64,000 nucleotides of DNA from Prescottella equi (GCF_002094305.1 NZ_LWTX01000002.1:310001-374000); one strand, 5' to 3'; shown: positions 15,415 through 24,823, numbered from the stretch's first letter. Notes: generated by a model from the sequence alone, not told the origin. Numbers and translations: made by a program.

Positions 15415-16950
15415 TCACACCAGTTCGCGCTTGAGGATCTTCCCCGTGGCGGTCATCGGCAGTTGCTCCACGAAGTGCACTTCACGCGGATACTTGTAGC
15501 TCGCCATCCGCTCCTTCGACCACGCGACGAGATCCGCGGCCGAGACCTCGGTTCCGGCGGCGGGAATCACGTAGGCGCGCACCTCCTCGCCGTGCCGCTC
15601 GTGCGGGACACCGACGACGGCGGCCAGCGACACGGCGTCGTGCGTCATGAGGACTTCCTCGACCTCACGCGGGTACACGTTGAATCCGCCGCGCACGATC
15701 ATGTCCTTGGCACGGTCGACGATGTAGTAGAAGCCGTCCGCGTCCCGGCGCGCGAGGTCACCTGTGCGGAACCACCCGTCCCGCATCGCCTCCGCGGTCG
15801 CGTCGGGCCGGCCGAGGTACCCCTTCATGACGTTGTGGCCGCGGATCGCGATCTCGCCCACGGCGTCCGCGCCCTCGACGGTATTCCAGTCCCGATCGAC
15901 CAGACGGACTTGCACGCCCCACAGCGGGACGCCGATCGAGCCCGGACGCGGCGCCTGCTCCGGATCGCTGAACAGTGCGACCGGCGACGTCTCGGACAGC
16001 CCGTAACCCTCCAGGATCTGCACCCCGAACCGCGACGCGAACCGTTCGAGGATCTCGACCGGCAGGGCGGCGCCGCCGGAAATCGCCTTGCGGAGGTTTC
16101 CGGCGATCTGCTCGACGTCCACCGAGTCGTCGACCGCACCGAGCAGGGACCAGTACATCGTCGGTACACCCGCGAATATCGTGATCGACTCGCGTTCCAT
16201 GATCTCGAGTGCGGCCCCCGCCTCGAACCGCGGCAGCAGCACCAGCGTCGCGCCCACCGAGAACCCGGCGTTCATGTTGATCGTCTGTCCGAAGGAATGG
16301 AACAGCGGCAGGGTGAGCAGATGGGTGTCCGGCACGCTCGGCGTGCTGTCGAACAACCGGTTCGCGGCGATCGCGTTCAGCACCATGTTCGAGTGGGTGA
16401 GCTCGGCACCCTTGGGCTGGCCGGTGGTGCCGCTCGTGTAGAGGATCACCGCGGTGTCCGTCGCCCCGCAGGCCGCCGCCTCGAACGTGTTCGGCTGTGC
16501 GGGAAGCACATCCGACAGAGAGGTGACACCGTCGCCGCTGCTGCCGTCGATGACGAACATGGTGTGGCACCCCTCGGCGGACCGGAAGCCCTCCCGCCCG
16601 TACTCCCCGATCGGCAACTCCGGCCCACCCTCGAAGCAGAAGTACGCCGCCGCCCCGCAGTCCTGCAGGTGGTAGGTGATCTCACGACCTTTCAGCAGGA
16701 CGTTGAGCGGCACGACGACCGCACCTGCCTTGAGGATCCCGTAGTAGACGATCGGGAACCACGGCACATTCGGACACGAGATCGCGACTCGGTCGCCGGG
16801 CTCGATCCCGGACGCGACGAGGAGATTCGCTATCTGGTTCGCCAGGCCGTCGGTCTCGGCGTAGGTGAACCGGGAATCCCCCAGCACCAGTGCGTCGCGC
16901 TGCGGGTACTTGCGGGCCGAGTCTTCCAGGAACATGGACAGATTGAGCAT
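15415..16950 (-). CDS. Acyl-CoA ligase (FadD/ANL superfamily)
   Basis: A 511-residue adenylate-forming enzyme that activates a carboxylic acid with ATP and CoA. Motifs: the P-loop VILYTSGTTGQPKGAEL, the YGLSETSP core, FRTGDLARRDADGFYYIVDRAKDMI, and the C-terminal lysine in TGKILKREL. The start at MLNLSMFLED gives a normal length; the frame is open further upstream but would overlap the preceding gene. It is the last of five genes running left from the AraC regulator, 35 bases after the hydrolase. The likely job is to activate the pathway substrate or a cleavage product; the acid is unknown. Confidence 0.92.
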   Translation of the reverse strand: MLNLSMFLEDSARKYPQRDALVLGDSRFTYAETDGLANQIANLLVASGIEPGDRVAISCPNVPWFPIVYYGILKAGAVVVPLNVLLKGREITYHLQDCGAAAYFCFEGGPELPIGEYGREGFRSAEGCHTMFVIDGSSGDGVTSLSDVLPAQPNTFEAAACGATDTAVILYTSGTTGQPKGAELTHSNMVLNAIAANRLFDSTPSVPDTHLLTLPLFHSFGQTINMNAGFSVGATLVLLPRFEAGAALEIMERESITIFAGVPTMYWSLLGAVDDSVDVEQIAGNLRKAISGGAALPVEILERFASRFGVQILEGYGLSETSPVALFSDPEQAPRPGSIGVPLWGVQVRLVDRDWNTVEGADAVGEIAIRGHNVMKGYLGRPDATAEAMRDGWFRTGDLARRDADGFYYIVDRAKDMIVRGGFNVYPREVEEVLMTHDAVSLAAVVGVPHERHGEEVRAYVIPAAGTEVSAADLVAWSKERMASYKYPREVHFVEQLPMTATGKILKRELV

Positions 16951-16985
16951 CGAGGCGTTCTTCTCTCGGGCGGCGATCGTGACGG

Positions 16986-17579
16986 TCAGTGGCTCGGTGC
17001 GGGTGCGGCGCCGATCGTGGTGAGGAGTTCGTCCAGAAGTTCGGATGCGCGCGGCCATTCGCCGTAGCCGGAGGCTGGATTGAGGTGCCCCACCTCACCG
17101 AGATCGACGAGCCGGCTGCCCCACGCGTGCGCCAGATCGACGACGGCCGTGAACTCGGCGAGCGGATCGTTGCGGCTCGCGGCGACGATGCTCGGGAACG
17201 GCAACGGGCTGCGCGGGACCGGGTTCCAGCCGTTGGCGTCGAGGTCGGGCAGCGTCGGATAGCCGGCGGGCAGCGGCGTAGAGAAATCCGGCGGGGTGGC
17301 CAGGAGCGCGCCCGCGACCGGGCGGTCGTGCCGAGACGCCCAGTGCACGGCGATCATCACCCCGGCGCTGTGCGCAACCAGCACGATGGGGCCGTCGATG
17401 CCGGTCAGGACGTCGTCGAGTGCGGCCACCCGTGCGTCGAGGCTGAGTCTGTCGTGCTCGAGCGGCGGAACGATGCGGACCCTGTCCAGGCCGGCGGCCA
17501 GCAGGGTCTGCCAGTGGTCGTCGACGTGGTCACGCAAACCGGGAACTATCACGACGGTCGGGGATGCGCTGCTGCTCAT
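16986..17579 (-). CDS. RBBP9/YdeN-family alpha/beta hydrolase
   Basis: A 197-residue serine hydrolase. The nucleophile sits in LVAHSAGV, an Asp candidate in ASRNDPLAEF, and the His in EVGHLNP, which is the layout of RBBP9/YdeN proteins. AAGGAAATACC before the ATG is a good ribosome site; upstream in-frame codons were rejected because they run through a strong hairpin. In this operon it could cleave an ester, amide or thioester intermediate. A 103-base gap with a hairpin separates it from the BKACE gene. Confidence 0.85.
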   Translation of the reverse strand: MSSSASPTVVIVPGLRDHVDDHWQTLLAAGLDRVRIVPPLEHDRLSLDARVAALDDVLTGIDGPIVLVAHSAGVMIAVHWASRHDRPVAGALLATPPDFSTPLPAGYPTLPDLDANGWNPVPRSPLPFPSIVAASRNDPLAEFTAVVDLAHAWGSRLVDLGEVGHLNPASGYGEWPRASELLDELLTTIGAAPAPSH

Positions 17580-17613
17580 GGTATTTCCTTGAAAGATATC
17601 GAGGCGGACGGAC

Positions 17614-17647
17614 CGAGCGGGGGACACCTGTAGGTGTCCCCCGCTCG
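17614..17647 (-). terminator. Strong intergenic hairpin inside the catabolic operon
   Basis: Perfect 16-base arms (CGAGCGGGGGACACCT and its complement) with two bases between them. There is no U-tract, and a downstream gene on the same strand follows within 35 bases. It may be a partial terminator or an mRNA stability element that lowers expression of the hydrolase and ligase relative to the first three genes. Confidence 0.7.
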
Positions 17648-17682
17648 ACCGGAACACGCTGTCGCAGACGGGTGACAGCGGG

Positions 17683-18738
17683 TCAGGCGTGCCGGGTGAA
17701 GCCGACCTGACCGCGAACACGGTTCGGCGCGTAGCCGAGCTTGGCGAGGGTCTCGTCGGCGTCCTTGTAGGTGGTGCCGATCTTGTAGATGTCGCGCGCT
17801 TCCTTGCCGGTGGCGACCTCGCGGCCGAGTTCCTTCGCCACCCGGACCAGCTGACGGACCTGGTCGGCCGAGGTGATCTTGACCTCGCCGCTCGGCGCCC
17901 ACAGGTTGTCCTCGTTGCCGCACCGCGGATGCAGGCCCATCGCGATCGCCATCGCGTTGACCGGCAGAACCGATCGCATGAGCGTCTCGAGGGTCAGGCA
18001 GGCGCCGTCCGGGACGCGATCGATGAACTGCATCATGTTGTACGGGTTGGGGCCGTCGAAGCCGCCACCGATCGCCACCCAGGTCAGATTCAACGGGCCG
18101 GTGTAGACGCCGCGACGGATCAGCCGTTCGACGGTCTCGAGCTGCGGGATCGAGGAGAGCTGGAAGTGCGGCTGGATACCGGCGGCCTGCAACCGGCGCA
18201 GGTGCTCCTCGACCCACTCGGGACCGGCAGGGACGGTCATCTCTCGGTAGGTGTGGGCCAGCTCGGCGTTCTCCAGAGAGGTGCCCTTGATGTCGCCCGG
18301 CGTCATCAACTCCATGATGTTCATCTGGCTGGTGTTGATGGCGATCGTGACCTGGTCGGGCTTCGGATCCAGCTCGGCGAGCATGTGGCGGACGTTGTCC
18401 GGAAGCCACTTCGCGTCGGCGCCGTCACCTTCCGGCGCGAAGGAGATCGAACCGCCGACCTGGAGGATCATGTCCGGCACAGCCTCCCGCAGACGCCCGA
18501 GGAGCTCGTTGAACTTGGAGAGCCGCTTCGAGCCCTTCCCGTCCTCCTCACGGACGTGGATGTGCAGCACGGTCGCGCCGGCTTCGTAGCAGTCCACCGC
18601 CTGCTGGACGTGCTCGTCCATCGTGAGCGGCAAGTCCTCGGGGAAGTCCTCCACCGCCCATTCCGGACCGTACGGCGCGACGGTGATGACCAGCTTGTCC
18701 TGGTTCTCGGGGAAGAGCGCATCGTCGTGGAAATGCAT
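17683..18738 (-). CDS. Beta-keto acid cleavage enzyme (BKACE, DUF849)
   Basis: A 351-residue zinc TIM-barrel enzyme. The family condenses a beta-keto acid with acetyl-CoA and splits it into acetoacetate and a new acyl-CoA. Zinc-binding His59 and His61 are in LHIHVREEDG, and the C-terminal GLHPRCGNEDNLW carries the conserved Glu/Asp region of the active site. Known members act on 3-keto-5-aminohexanoate or dehydrocarnitine; the motif version here does not reveal the substrate. It is third in the operon, and the divergent 3-oxoacid CoA-transferase could use its acetoacetate, which makes the assignment fit well. Confidence 0.9.
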   Translation of the reverse strand: MHFHDDALFPENQDKLVITVAPYGPEWAVEDFPEDLPLTMDEHVQQAVDCYEAGATVLHIHVREEDGKGSKRLSKFNELLGRLREAVPDMILQVGGSISFAPEGDGADAKWLPDNVRHMLAELDPKPDQVTIAINTSQMNIMELMTPGDIKGTSLENAELAHTYREMTVPAGPEWVEEHLRRLQAAGIQPHFQLSSIPQLETVERLIRRGVYTGPLNLTWVAIGGGFDGPNPYNMMQFIDRVPDGACLTLETLMRSVLPVNAMAIAMGLHPRCGNEDNLWAPSGEVKITSADQVRQLVRVAKELGREVATGKEARDIYKIGTTYKDADETLAKLGYAPNRVRGQVGFTRHA

Positions 18739-18781
18739 TGCGTAACTCCGTTTCTGAATAGCTGAAGGGCTGAAGGAAGAC

Positions 18782-19681
18782 TCAGAAGGGGCGGTCGCCG
18801 ACGATCCCGGCGCGCTCCATCTTTCGAACTGCCGGCCAGTAGTCCTGGACCGCGTAGTGCTGCGTCGAGCGGTTGTCCCAGATCGCGACGCTGTTCTTCG
18901 TCCACCGCCAACGCACCTGATATTCCGGGATCGTGGCCTGAGTCTGCAGGTACCGCAGCAGATCTCCGGCGCCCGGCGCGTAATCGATTCCGCTCCGGAC
19001 GTTCTCGGCGGTGTGGAAGTTCGTCAGATGCGTCGTGAAGCTGTTGACGAACAGGATCTTCTCCCCCGTCTCCGGGTGGACGCGGACGACCGGGTGCTCC
19101 GCATCCGGGAAGCGCTCCTTCAGTTCGAGCCGCTGCTCGATCGGCAGCCGGGCGCCGAACGACGCCTCGATGCTGTGCCGCGCCCGAAGACCCTCGATCC
19201 GTTCCTTGACCCGTTCCGGCAGACGCGCGTATGCGAGCGCCATGTTCACCCAGATCGTGTCGCCGCCGACCGCCGGACCCTCCACGCAGCGCAGCACACA
19301 CCCCATGGGCGGATTCACGCGCCACGTCGCATCACAGTGGTAGGCGTTCTCGAACGCTTCCGGGGCGCTGTCGAGGTCCTTGTAGATCCGGACCAGGCCG
19401 GGATGCTCGGGATCGCTTCCGACGACGGGGTGATCCTCGAGCGCGCCGAACCGCTGCGCGAGCGCCACGTGCTCGGCCCTGCTCATGTCCTGGTCACGAA
19501 AGAAGAGCACCTTGTGCTCGAGCAGACGCGATTTCAGTTCGGCGAACAGGACGTCGTCGCGGGACACCTCCCCGAGATCGACGCCGTGGACCTCCGCGCC
19601 GATGCTGCAGGTCAAAGGTCGTGCGTCCAGGTTCGCGACGGTCGCCCCGCGACCGCGAACGCGGCTTTCGACAATGGTCAT
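18782..19681 (-). CDS. TauD/TfdA-family Fe(II)/2-oxoglutarate dioxygenase
   Basis: A 299-residue mononuclear iron oxygenase. The facial triad is His115 and Asp117 (YHCDATW) and His275 (STQHYAVQDYW). Arg290 in ERAGIVGDRPF lies 15 residues after the distal His, as the 2-oxoglutarate-binding Arg does in TauD. It hydroxylates a C-H bond using O2 and 2-oxoglutarate; TauD and TfdA relatives thereby release sulfite or cleave aryl ethers. The ATG is preceded by GGAGAG. It is the second gene, 31 bases after the oxidoreductase, so it probably acts early in the pathway. Confidence 0.93.
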   Translation of the reverse strand: MTIVESRVRGRGATVANLDARPLTCSIGAEVHGVDLGEVSRDDVLFAELKSRLLEHKVLFFRDQDMSRAEHVALAQRFGALEDHPVVGSDPEHPGLVRIYKDLDSAPEAFENAYHCDATWRVNPPMGCVLRCVEGPAVGGDTIWVNMALAYARLPERVKERIEGLRARHSIEASFGARLPIEQRLELKERFPDAEHPVVRVHPETGEKILFVNSFTTHLTNFHTAENVRSGIDYAPGAGDLLRYLQTQATIPEYQVRWRWTKNSVAIWDNRSTQHYAVQDYWPAVRKMERAGIVGDRPF

Positions 19682-19712
19682 CGCTCTCTCCTGTTCATGC
19701 TCGGAAGACGGT

Positions 19713-20690
19713 TCAGAACGAGAAGACCGACGAGCCGATGCTGATCCCCGACTCCAGGTCTCGGTGGGCCTGTTCGGCTTCCTCGAGTGCGTAGTGCTGG
19801 TTGATCTCGATCTGGATGCGGCCGGCCGCAACGTGGCCGAACAGCTCGCCGGCGAGCTCGGCTCGCTCGGCGGGGTCGGCGATGTAGTCGGCGAGCGCCG
19901 GCCGGGTCACGAACAGTGAGCCCTTGACCGCGAGTTCCATCGCGTCGATCGGCGGGATCGGGCCCGACGCCGTACCGAAGGCCACCAGCAGACCCCGGCG
20001 CGCCAGCGAGTCGATCGACGACTGGTAGGTGGTCTGCCCGATACTGTCGTACACGACCGGCACCCCCGCACCGTCGGTGAGCTCGCGGACCCGTTCGGCA
20101 ACGTTCTCCCGCTTGTAGACGATGACCTCGCCGCATCCGTGCGCGCGCGCGACCGCAGCCTTCTCGTCGCTCGACACGGTTCCGATGACGTTGATGCCCA
20201 GCAGTTTCGCCCACTGGCAGAAGATCAGACCCACGCCGCCGGCGGCCGCGTGCAGCAGGACCGTGTCGCCCGCCTTCAGCGACGGAGCGATCCGACGCAG
20301 CAGGTACGACGTGGTGAGCCCGCGCATCGTCATCGCGGCCGCGGTCTCGAACGCGATCCCGTCCGGCAGCGCGATCAGGTGCTCGGCGGGCAGGACGCGC
20401 TCGGTGCTGTACGCGCCCAGTGGGCTGCCGGTATAGGTGACCCGGTCCCCCGCCGCGAAGCCCTCCACCCCGGGGCCGACCGCCTCGACGACGCCCGCGG
20501 CCTCGACGCCCATTCCCGCCGGCAGCGGGGCCGGGTACAGCCCGGTGCGGAAGTACGTGTCGGCGAAGTTCAGCCCGACTGCCTCGTGCCGGACGCGCAC
20601 CTCGCCGGGGCCGGGGTCGCCGACGTCCACCGACTCCCACTTCAGGACTTCCGGTCCACCGGTCTCGTGAAAGCGGATCGCTTTGGCCAT
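19713..20690 (-). CDS. Quinone oxidoreductase-type MDR enzyme
   Basis: A 325-residue zinc-free medium-chain dehydrogenase/reductase of the QOR type. The fold is clear: GroES-like N-terminal half (VGLNFADTYFRTGLYPAPLPAGMGVEAAGVV) and a Rossmann half with AAAGGVGLIFCQWAK that binds NADPH. Relatives reduce quinones or alpha,beta-unsaturated carbonyls. GGAGAAG three bases before the ATG sets the start. It is the first gene of the leftward operon, facing the AraC regulator. Confidence 0.92.
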   Translation of the reverse strand: MAKAIRFHETGGPEVLKWESVDVGDPGPGEVRVRHEAVGLNFADTYFRTGLYPAPLPAGMGVEAAGVVEAVGPGVEGFAAGDRVTYTGSPLGAYSTERVLPAEHLIALPDGIAFETAAAMTMRGLTTSYLLRRIAPSLKAGDTVLLHAAAGGVGLIFCQWAKLLGINVIGTVSSDEKAAVARAHGCGEVIVYKRENVAERVRELTDGAGVPVVYDSIGQTTYQSSIDSLARRGLLVAFGTASGPIPPIDAMELAVKGSLFVTRPALADYIADPAERAELAGELFGHVAAGRIQIEINQHYALEEAEQAHRDLESGISIGSSVFSF

Positions 20691-20790
20691 TGACTTCTCC
20701 TCGATCGCGAATCGACGCCCAGCGGCCGGCTCATTCGAGCCGCAGGGCGGAACACCCCGAGCGGCAGGCCTTTTCGAGCCGCGGCGCCGG

Positions 20791-20806
20791 TGTGACTCAA
20801 CTGACA
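20791..20806. promoter_or_regulatory. Candidate CRP/GlxR-type site
   Basis: TGTGACTCAACTGACA matches TGTGA-N6-TCACA at nine of ten informative positions. It lies in the divergent region between the oxidoreductase and AraC genes and could add carbon-source control to the catabolic regulon. Confidence 0.4.
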
Positions 20807-20844
20807 CGACACTATCGAGCCGGCCACCCGCGCACATACCCTGC

Positions 20845-20875
20845 CGGGACATATTTCTTTCCCTTTCGGGACATA
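20845..20875 (+). promoter_or_regulatory. Direct repeats, candidate AraC-type binding site
   Basis: CGGGACATA occurs at 20845-20853 and again at 20867-20875, start-to-start 22 bases, i.e. about two helical turns. This is the spacing expected for an AraC-family dimer. A shorter copy, CGGGACA, lies at 20946-20952 close to the regulator's own start. Confidence 0.6.
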
Positions 20876-20981
20876 GGTGTGACGGGGGCAATATCGCGCA
20901 CAGCACACCCGAGCTCGACTGCGACTGGGCACACACTTACCCTTACGGGACAGCACGACCATCCCGAGGAGGGTGATACGG

Positions 20982-22010
20982 GTGGCCAAGCCCCTCGCGC
21001 GATATGCGGCGCTCACCGGATATGTCGAGGTCAGCCGCATGCTGGGCATCGACCCGGTTCAGTTGCTGCGGACCGTCGGACTCGATCCGTCGAGCCTCGA
21101 CCTACAGGACCGGTGGATCCCGGCAGCCTCCGTGGCACGACTTCTCGAACTGTCGTCGGCCGCAGCGGGGCGCCCCGACTTCGCACTCAAGCTCGCCGAG
21201 CACCGGCGACTGTCCACGCTCGGGCCGCTCAGCGTGAGCATCCGCGAGGAGCCGGACGCCCGCAGCGCACTGCGCATGCTGATCCGGTACCAGCACATGT
21301 ACAACGAGGCCCTGCACATCCGCATGAGCGAGAGGGACGGGCTGTCCGCGATCCAGGTCAGCATCGAACCCGGCGAGCCGGTGCCGGTTCGGCAATCGGT
21401 CGAACTCGCGGTCACAGTGGTGCACCAACTGCTCCGTAACCTGCTCGGAGAGCGGTGGCACCCGGTCTCCGTGTGCTTCGAGCACGGCCGGCCCGCGGAC
21501 GACTCCACCCACCGGAGAATGTTCGGCACCCCGCCCACGTTCGGCAGCGACTTCAGCGGAATCGTCACCTACACAGGAGATCTGAACGAGCCGAATCGCC
21601 TGTCCGACCCCGGGTTGCGAACGTATGCCAAGCAGTTCCTCGACACCCTGTCGGAGCCCGCGGAACCCACCGTGGAGGGGCGAGTGCGCGAACTGATCGA
21701 GCTGCTGCTCCCGACCGGCCGATGCTCCATCGACCAGGTCGCCCGAAGCCTCGGCGTCGACCGTCGTACGGTCCATCGCCATCTCGCGAAGTCGGGACAG
21801 ACCTTTACCACGGTGCTGGACGACACCCGGGCCGAACTGGCGAATCGAATGGTGCGCGGGAGCCGGTACTCCTTCACGGAAATCTCCGAGATGCTCGCAT
21901 TCTCGACCCCGAGCAGCTTCTCGCGCTGGTTCCATCAGCAGTTCGGCGCCAACCCCCGGGACTGGCGCAAACAGGCCGCGGCGAACGATGCCGCCCACAG
22001 CGGCTCCTGA
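20982..22010 (+). CDS. AraC family regulator with arabinose-binding-like N-terminal domain
   Basis: A 342-residue transcription factor. Residues ~15-200 form the effector domain found in OruR/ArgR-like AraC proteins, and the C-terminal ~100 residues carry two helix-turn-helix motifs (SIDQVARSLGVDRRTVHRHLAKSG and FTEISEMLAFSTPSSFSRWFHQQFG). The second of two nearby GTG codons is taken as start because GAGGAGGG then has proper spacing. It stands between the two arms of the catabolic regulon and is the obvious local regulator, probably an activator responding to the substrate. Confidence 0.92.
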   Translation: MAKPLARYAALTGYVEVSRMLGIDPVQLLRTVGLDPSSLDLQDRWIPAASVARLLELSSAAAGRPDFALKLAEHRRLSTLGPLSVSIREEPDARSALRMLIRYQHMYNEALHIRMSERDGLSAIQVSIEPGEPVPVRQSVELAVTVVHQLLRNLLGERWHPVSVCFEHGRPADDSTHRRMFGTPPTFGSDFSGIVTYTGDLNEPNRLSDPGLRTYAKQFLDTLSEPAEPTVEGRVRELIELLLPTGRCSIDQVARSLGVDRRTVHRHLAKSGQTFTTVLDDTRAELANRMVRGSRYSFTEISEMLAFSTPSSFSRWFHQQFGANPRDWRKQAAANDAAHSGS

Positions 22011-22187
22011 CCCCGGACGCCCGGGACGGGTGCCTGGTCGTCCACGATGTCCCGAGATGCACAGAATGACGTCCCAGTGGGGTAATTAATGCCGGCCGAG
22101 GCGAGATAACGTGATGTGCGCCACCTTTTGCGGCGCGCTGTCGCGCGCACCACATCCACCCTCGACTTCGGTGAAACGAGCGCTGCC

Positions 22188-22571
22188 ATGACCACGAACC
22201 CCGAGCCGACATCCACCCCGACGATCAGTCGCATGCAGCAAGAGGGAAGCTGGAACCCCCTGTGGGACACACTTTCCCAGTGGGATCCCGAATGGACCGA
22301 ACAGTTCATGGCGATGAACGCGACACCGATCCGACGCGGGGTGTTCCCGCCGGAGTTCGTAGAGTTGCTCAGTATCGCCATCGACGCCGCGGCCACGCAC
22401 ATGTACGCACCGGGCGTGCGCAGGCACATCCGCGCGGCCCTCGAACTCGGCGTCACCCGCGAGCAGATTCTCACCGTGCTCCAGATGGTCAGCGTCCTGG
22501 GGATCCACGCCTGCAACCTCGGCGTGCCGATTCTCGCGGAGGAACTGGCCGCGATGGAAGCGCGCCCCTAG
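22188..22571 (+). CDS. Carboxymuconolactone decarboxylase (AhpD-like) family protein
   Basis: A 127-residue CMD-family protein. The helical core (FVELLSIAIDAAATHMYAPGVRRHIRAALELGVTREQILTVLQMVSVLGIHACN) is typical, but the CxxC peroxidase motif of AhpD is absent: Thr-His-Met-Tyr stands where it would be. That argues against an alkylhydroperoxidase and for a lactone-decarboxylase-like or structural role. It follows AraC on the same strand by 177 bases. Confidence 0.82.
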   Translation: MTTNPEPTSTPTISRMQQEGSWNPLWDTLSQWDPEWTEQFMAMNATPIRRGVFPPEFVELLSIAIDAAATHMYAPGVRRHIRAALELGVTREQILTVLQMVSVLGIHACNLGVPILAEELAAMEARP

Positions 22572-22653
22572 ACCACCGCCAACGCGGCGACATCGATCCG
22601 CGAGTCCTCGATCGCCGCGCCCCCTACCAGCCCATCCGCCTCCAGGAGCCACC

Positions 22654-24018
22654 ATGGGACTGCCCCCCACGTCCATCGAACAGCCGGCCGGAACCGTCGA
22701 ATCCGACGCACCCGGTAGGACGGCCACCTCCGCGCCCCGCCGCACCCGATCCCGAAGCTATCCCTGGATCGTCGCCGGCCTGGCGTTCGCACTGCTGCTG
22801 TCGGACTACATGTCCCGCCAGGTCCTCAGCGCAGTCTTCCCGATGCTGAAAGCCGAATGGGCACTGTCCGATTCCCAGTTGGCATCGTTGACCAGCATCG
22901 TCGCGTTGATGGTCGGCCTGCTGACGTTCCCGCTCTCCGTGCTCGCCGACAGGTGGGGTCGGGTCCGCAGCCTGGTCGTCATGGCCGTGATGTGGAGCCT
23001 GGCAACGCTGTGCTGTGCGATCGCATCCAACTACGAACAGATGTTGGCCGCGCGGTTCTTCGTGGGCGTCGGCGAAGCCGCGTACGGCAGCGTGGGCATC
23101 GCGGTGGTCCTGAGCGTGTTCTCCCCACGGTTGCACTCGTCGCTCAGCGGCGCCTTCATGGCCGGTGGCTCCTTCGGTTCCGTCGTCGGCGTCTCGCTCG
23201 GTGGCGTGATCGCCGTGAATGTCGGCTGGCGATGGTCGTTCACAGCGATGGCCGTACTGGGGCTCATCCTCGCCGCGCTGTTCCGCGCCGTGGTCACCGA
23301 GTCGCGCCTCGCGAGGTACGCCGTGCACGACGAACCCGTCACTCAGTCCGGCTCCCCCGACCCGACCGCACGCGTCGTGCGCGTGCCCGTGTCCACCCTG
23401 TTCACGAACCGCGCCGTGTGGTGCGCCTACCTCGCGGGTGGCTTCCAGATGTTCACCGCAGCCGTGCTGCTGTCGTGGACCCCCAGCTTCTTCAACCGGT
23501 ATTACGGGATGGCACCGGACAAGGCCGGTGCGGTAGCCGCGCTGTTCGTCCTGTTGGTCGGCACGGGAATGGTGGTGTGCGGCATGATCACCGACCGCGT
23601 GAGCCGCACCGATCCCGCGCGGAAGTGGACGACGGCCGTCGTCTTCTGCACGATCGCGCTCCTCACGCTCGGCATCGGGCTCCGGCTGGGTACCGGGGCG
23701 CCTCAGCTGATCCTCCTCGGCATCGGCGCCTTCTTCTCCGCCGGATGCTCGGGTCCCACGGCCGCCATGGTCGCCGGCCTCACCCACGAATCCGTCCGCT
23801 CGTCGGCACTGGGTACACTCACCATCGCCAACAATGTTCTCGGTTTGGCGTTGGGCCCCTTCGTCATCGGCATTCTCGCCGATCGACTCGGCCTTCTCGA
23901 GTCGCTGCAGCTCGCGCCCCTCTTCTACATCGCCGCCATCGTTGCACTGCTCGTAGGCAAGCGCGTCTACCCCGCGGGACTGCGCAAGCTCGTAGCGCAG
24001 AGCACAGCGTCCGCCTGA
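22654..24018 (+). CDS. MFS transporter, likely substrate permease of the catabolic regulon
   Basis: A 454-residue major facilitator protein. Twelve hydrophobic segments can be counted, with the cytoplasmic signature DRWGRVRSLVVMA after helix 2 and VGEAAYGSVGIAVVLS in helix 5; a long polar loop sits mid-protein near RLARYAVHDEPVTQSGSPD. The N-terminal ~35 residues are cytoplasmic and Pro/Thr-rich. Its position between the CMD gene and the CoA-transferase genes suggests it imports the compound degraded by the cluster. Confidence 0.88.
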   Translation: MGLPPTSIEQPAGTVESDAPGRTATSAPRRTRSRSYPWIVAGLAFALLLSDYMSRQVLSAVFPMLKAEWALSDSQLASLTSIVALMVGLLTFPLSVLADRWGRVRSLVVMAVMWSLATLCCAIASNYEQMLAARFFVGVGEAAYGSVGIAVVLSVFSPRLHSSLSGAFMAGGSFGSVVGVSLGGVIAVNVGWRWSFTAMAVLGLILAALFRAVVTESRLARYAVHDEPVTQSGSPDPTARVVRVPVSTLFTNRAVWCAYLAGGFQMFTAAVLLSWTPSFFNRYYGMAPDKAGAVAALFVLLVGTGMVVCGMITDRVSRTDPARKWTTAVVFCTIALLTLGIGLRLGTGAPQLILLGIGAFFSAGCSGPTAAMVAGLTHESVRSSALGTLTIANNVLGLALGPFVIGILADRLGLLESLQLAPLFYIAAIVALLVGKRVYPAGLRKLVAQSTASA

Positions 24019-24058
24019 CCCGACGATCGCCGAGACACACAGAGACGGAAAGGTTCTC

Positions 24059-24823
24059 ATGACCAAGATTTACCCATCGGCCGCCGCGGCGGTCGCCGAC
24101 ATCCCGTCCGGGGCCTCCCTGGCCGTCGGAGGGTTCGGGCTGTGCGGCATTCCGGACGTCCTGATCGCTGCCCTCGCGGCCGGCGCGGAAACCGCGTTCG
24201 AGGTGTTCTCCAACAACTGCGGAACCGACGGGCACGGTCTGGGAATCCTCCTCGAGACAGGCAGGATTCGACGTGTCACGGCGTCGTACGTCGGGGAGAA
24301 CCGGGAGTTCGCGCGCCAATACCTGTCGGGGGAACTCGAGGTGGTGCTGACCCCGCAGGGCACACTCGCCGAGAAGTTGCGCGCCGGCGGGGCGGGGATA
24401 CCGGCCTTCTTCACGCCGTCGGGCGTCGGCACCCTCATCTCCGAGGGCGGCCTGCCGTGGCGCTACGCGCCCGACGGCTCGGTGGCCCTCGCGTCCCCGC
24501 CCAAGGAGGTGCGCGCGTTCGGTGGTCGCGACTACGTGCTGGAGGAGTCGATCACCGCCGACTTCTCGCTGGTGCACGCGATGGTCGCGGACACCGCGGG
24601 CAACCTGGTCTTCAACAAGGCCGCGATGAACTTCAACCCGCTGGCCGCGATGGCCGGCCGAGTGTGCATCGCCCAGGCCGAGGTGATCGTCGAGGCCGGC
24701 GAACTCGATCCGGAGCAGGTGCATCTGCCGGGAATCTTCGTCGACCGGATCGTCCATATCGGACAGCAGGACAAGAAGATCGAGAAGCGGACCGTCTCGG
24801 CCGCGAAGGAGGGCACCCGATGA
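24059..24823 (+). CDS. scoA: 3-oxoacid CoA-transferase subunit A
   Basis: A 254-residue alpha subunit of a class I CoA-transferase that moves CoA from succinyl-CoA to acetoacetate or a similar 3-oxoacid. The glycine-rich CoA loop [14 protein letters not shown] and the C-terminal [10 protein letters not shown]-type strand are recognisable (here [20 protein letters not shown]). It overlaps the beta subunit gene by ATGA, and AAGGAGGG in its last codons is the ribosome site for that subunit. In this regulon it would convert BKACE-derived acetoacetate to acetoacetyl-CoA. Confidence 0.94.
   Translation: MTKIYPSAAAAVADIPSGASLAVGGFGLCGIPDVLIAALAAGAETAFEVFSNNCGTDGHGLGILLETGRIRRVTASYVGENREFARQYLSGELEVVLTPQGTLAEKLRAGGAGIPAFFTPSGVGTLISEGGLPWRYAPDGSVALASPPKEVRAFGGRDYVLEESITADFSLVHAMVADTAGNLVFNKAAMNFNPLAAMAGRVCIAQAEVIVEAGELDPEQVHLPGIFVDRIVHIGQQDKKIEKRTVSAAKEGTR

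Noticed and set aside
22188-22571. Alkylhydroperoxidase AhpD function for the CMD-family protein
   Set aside because: The redox CxxC motif is missing, so peroxidase activity is not supported.
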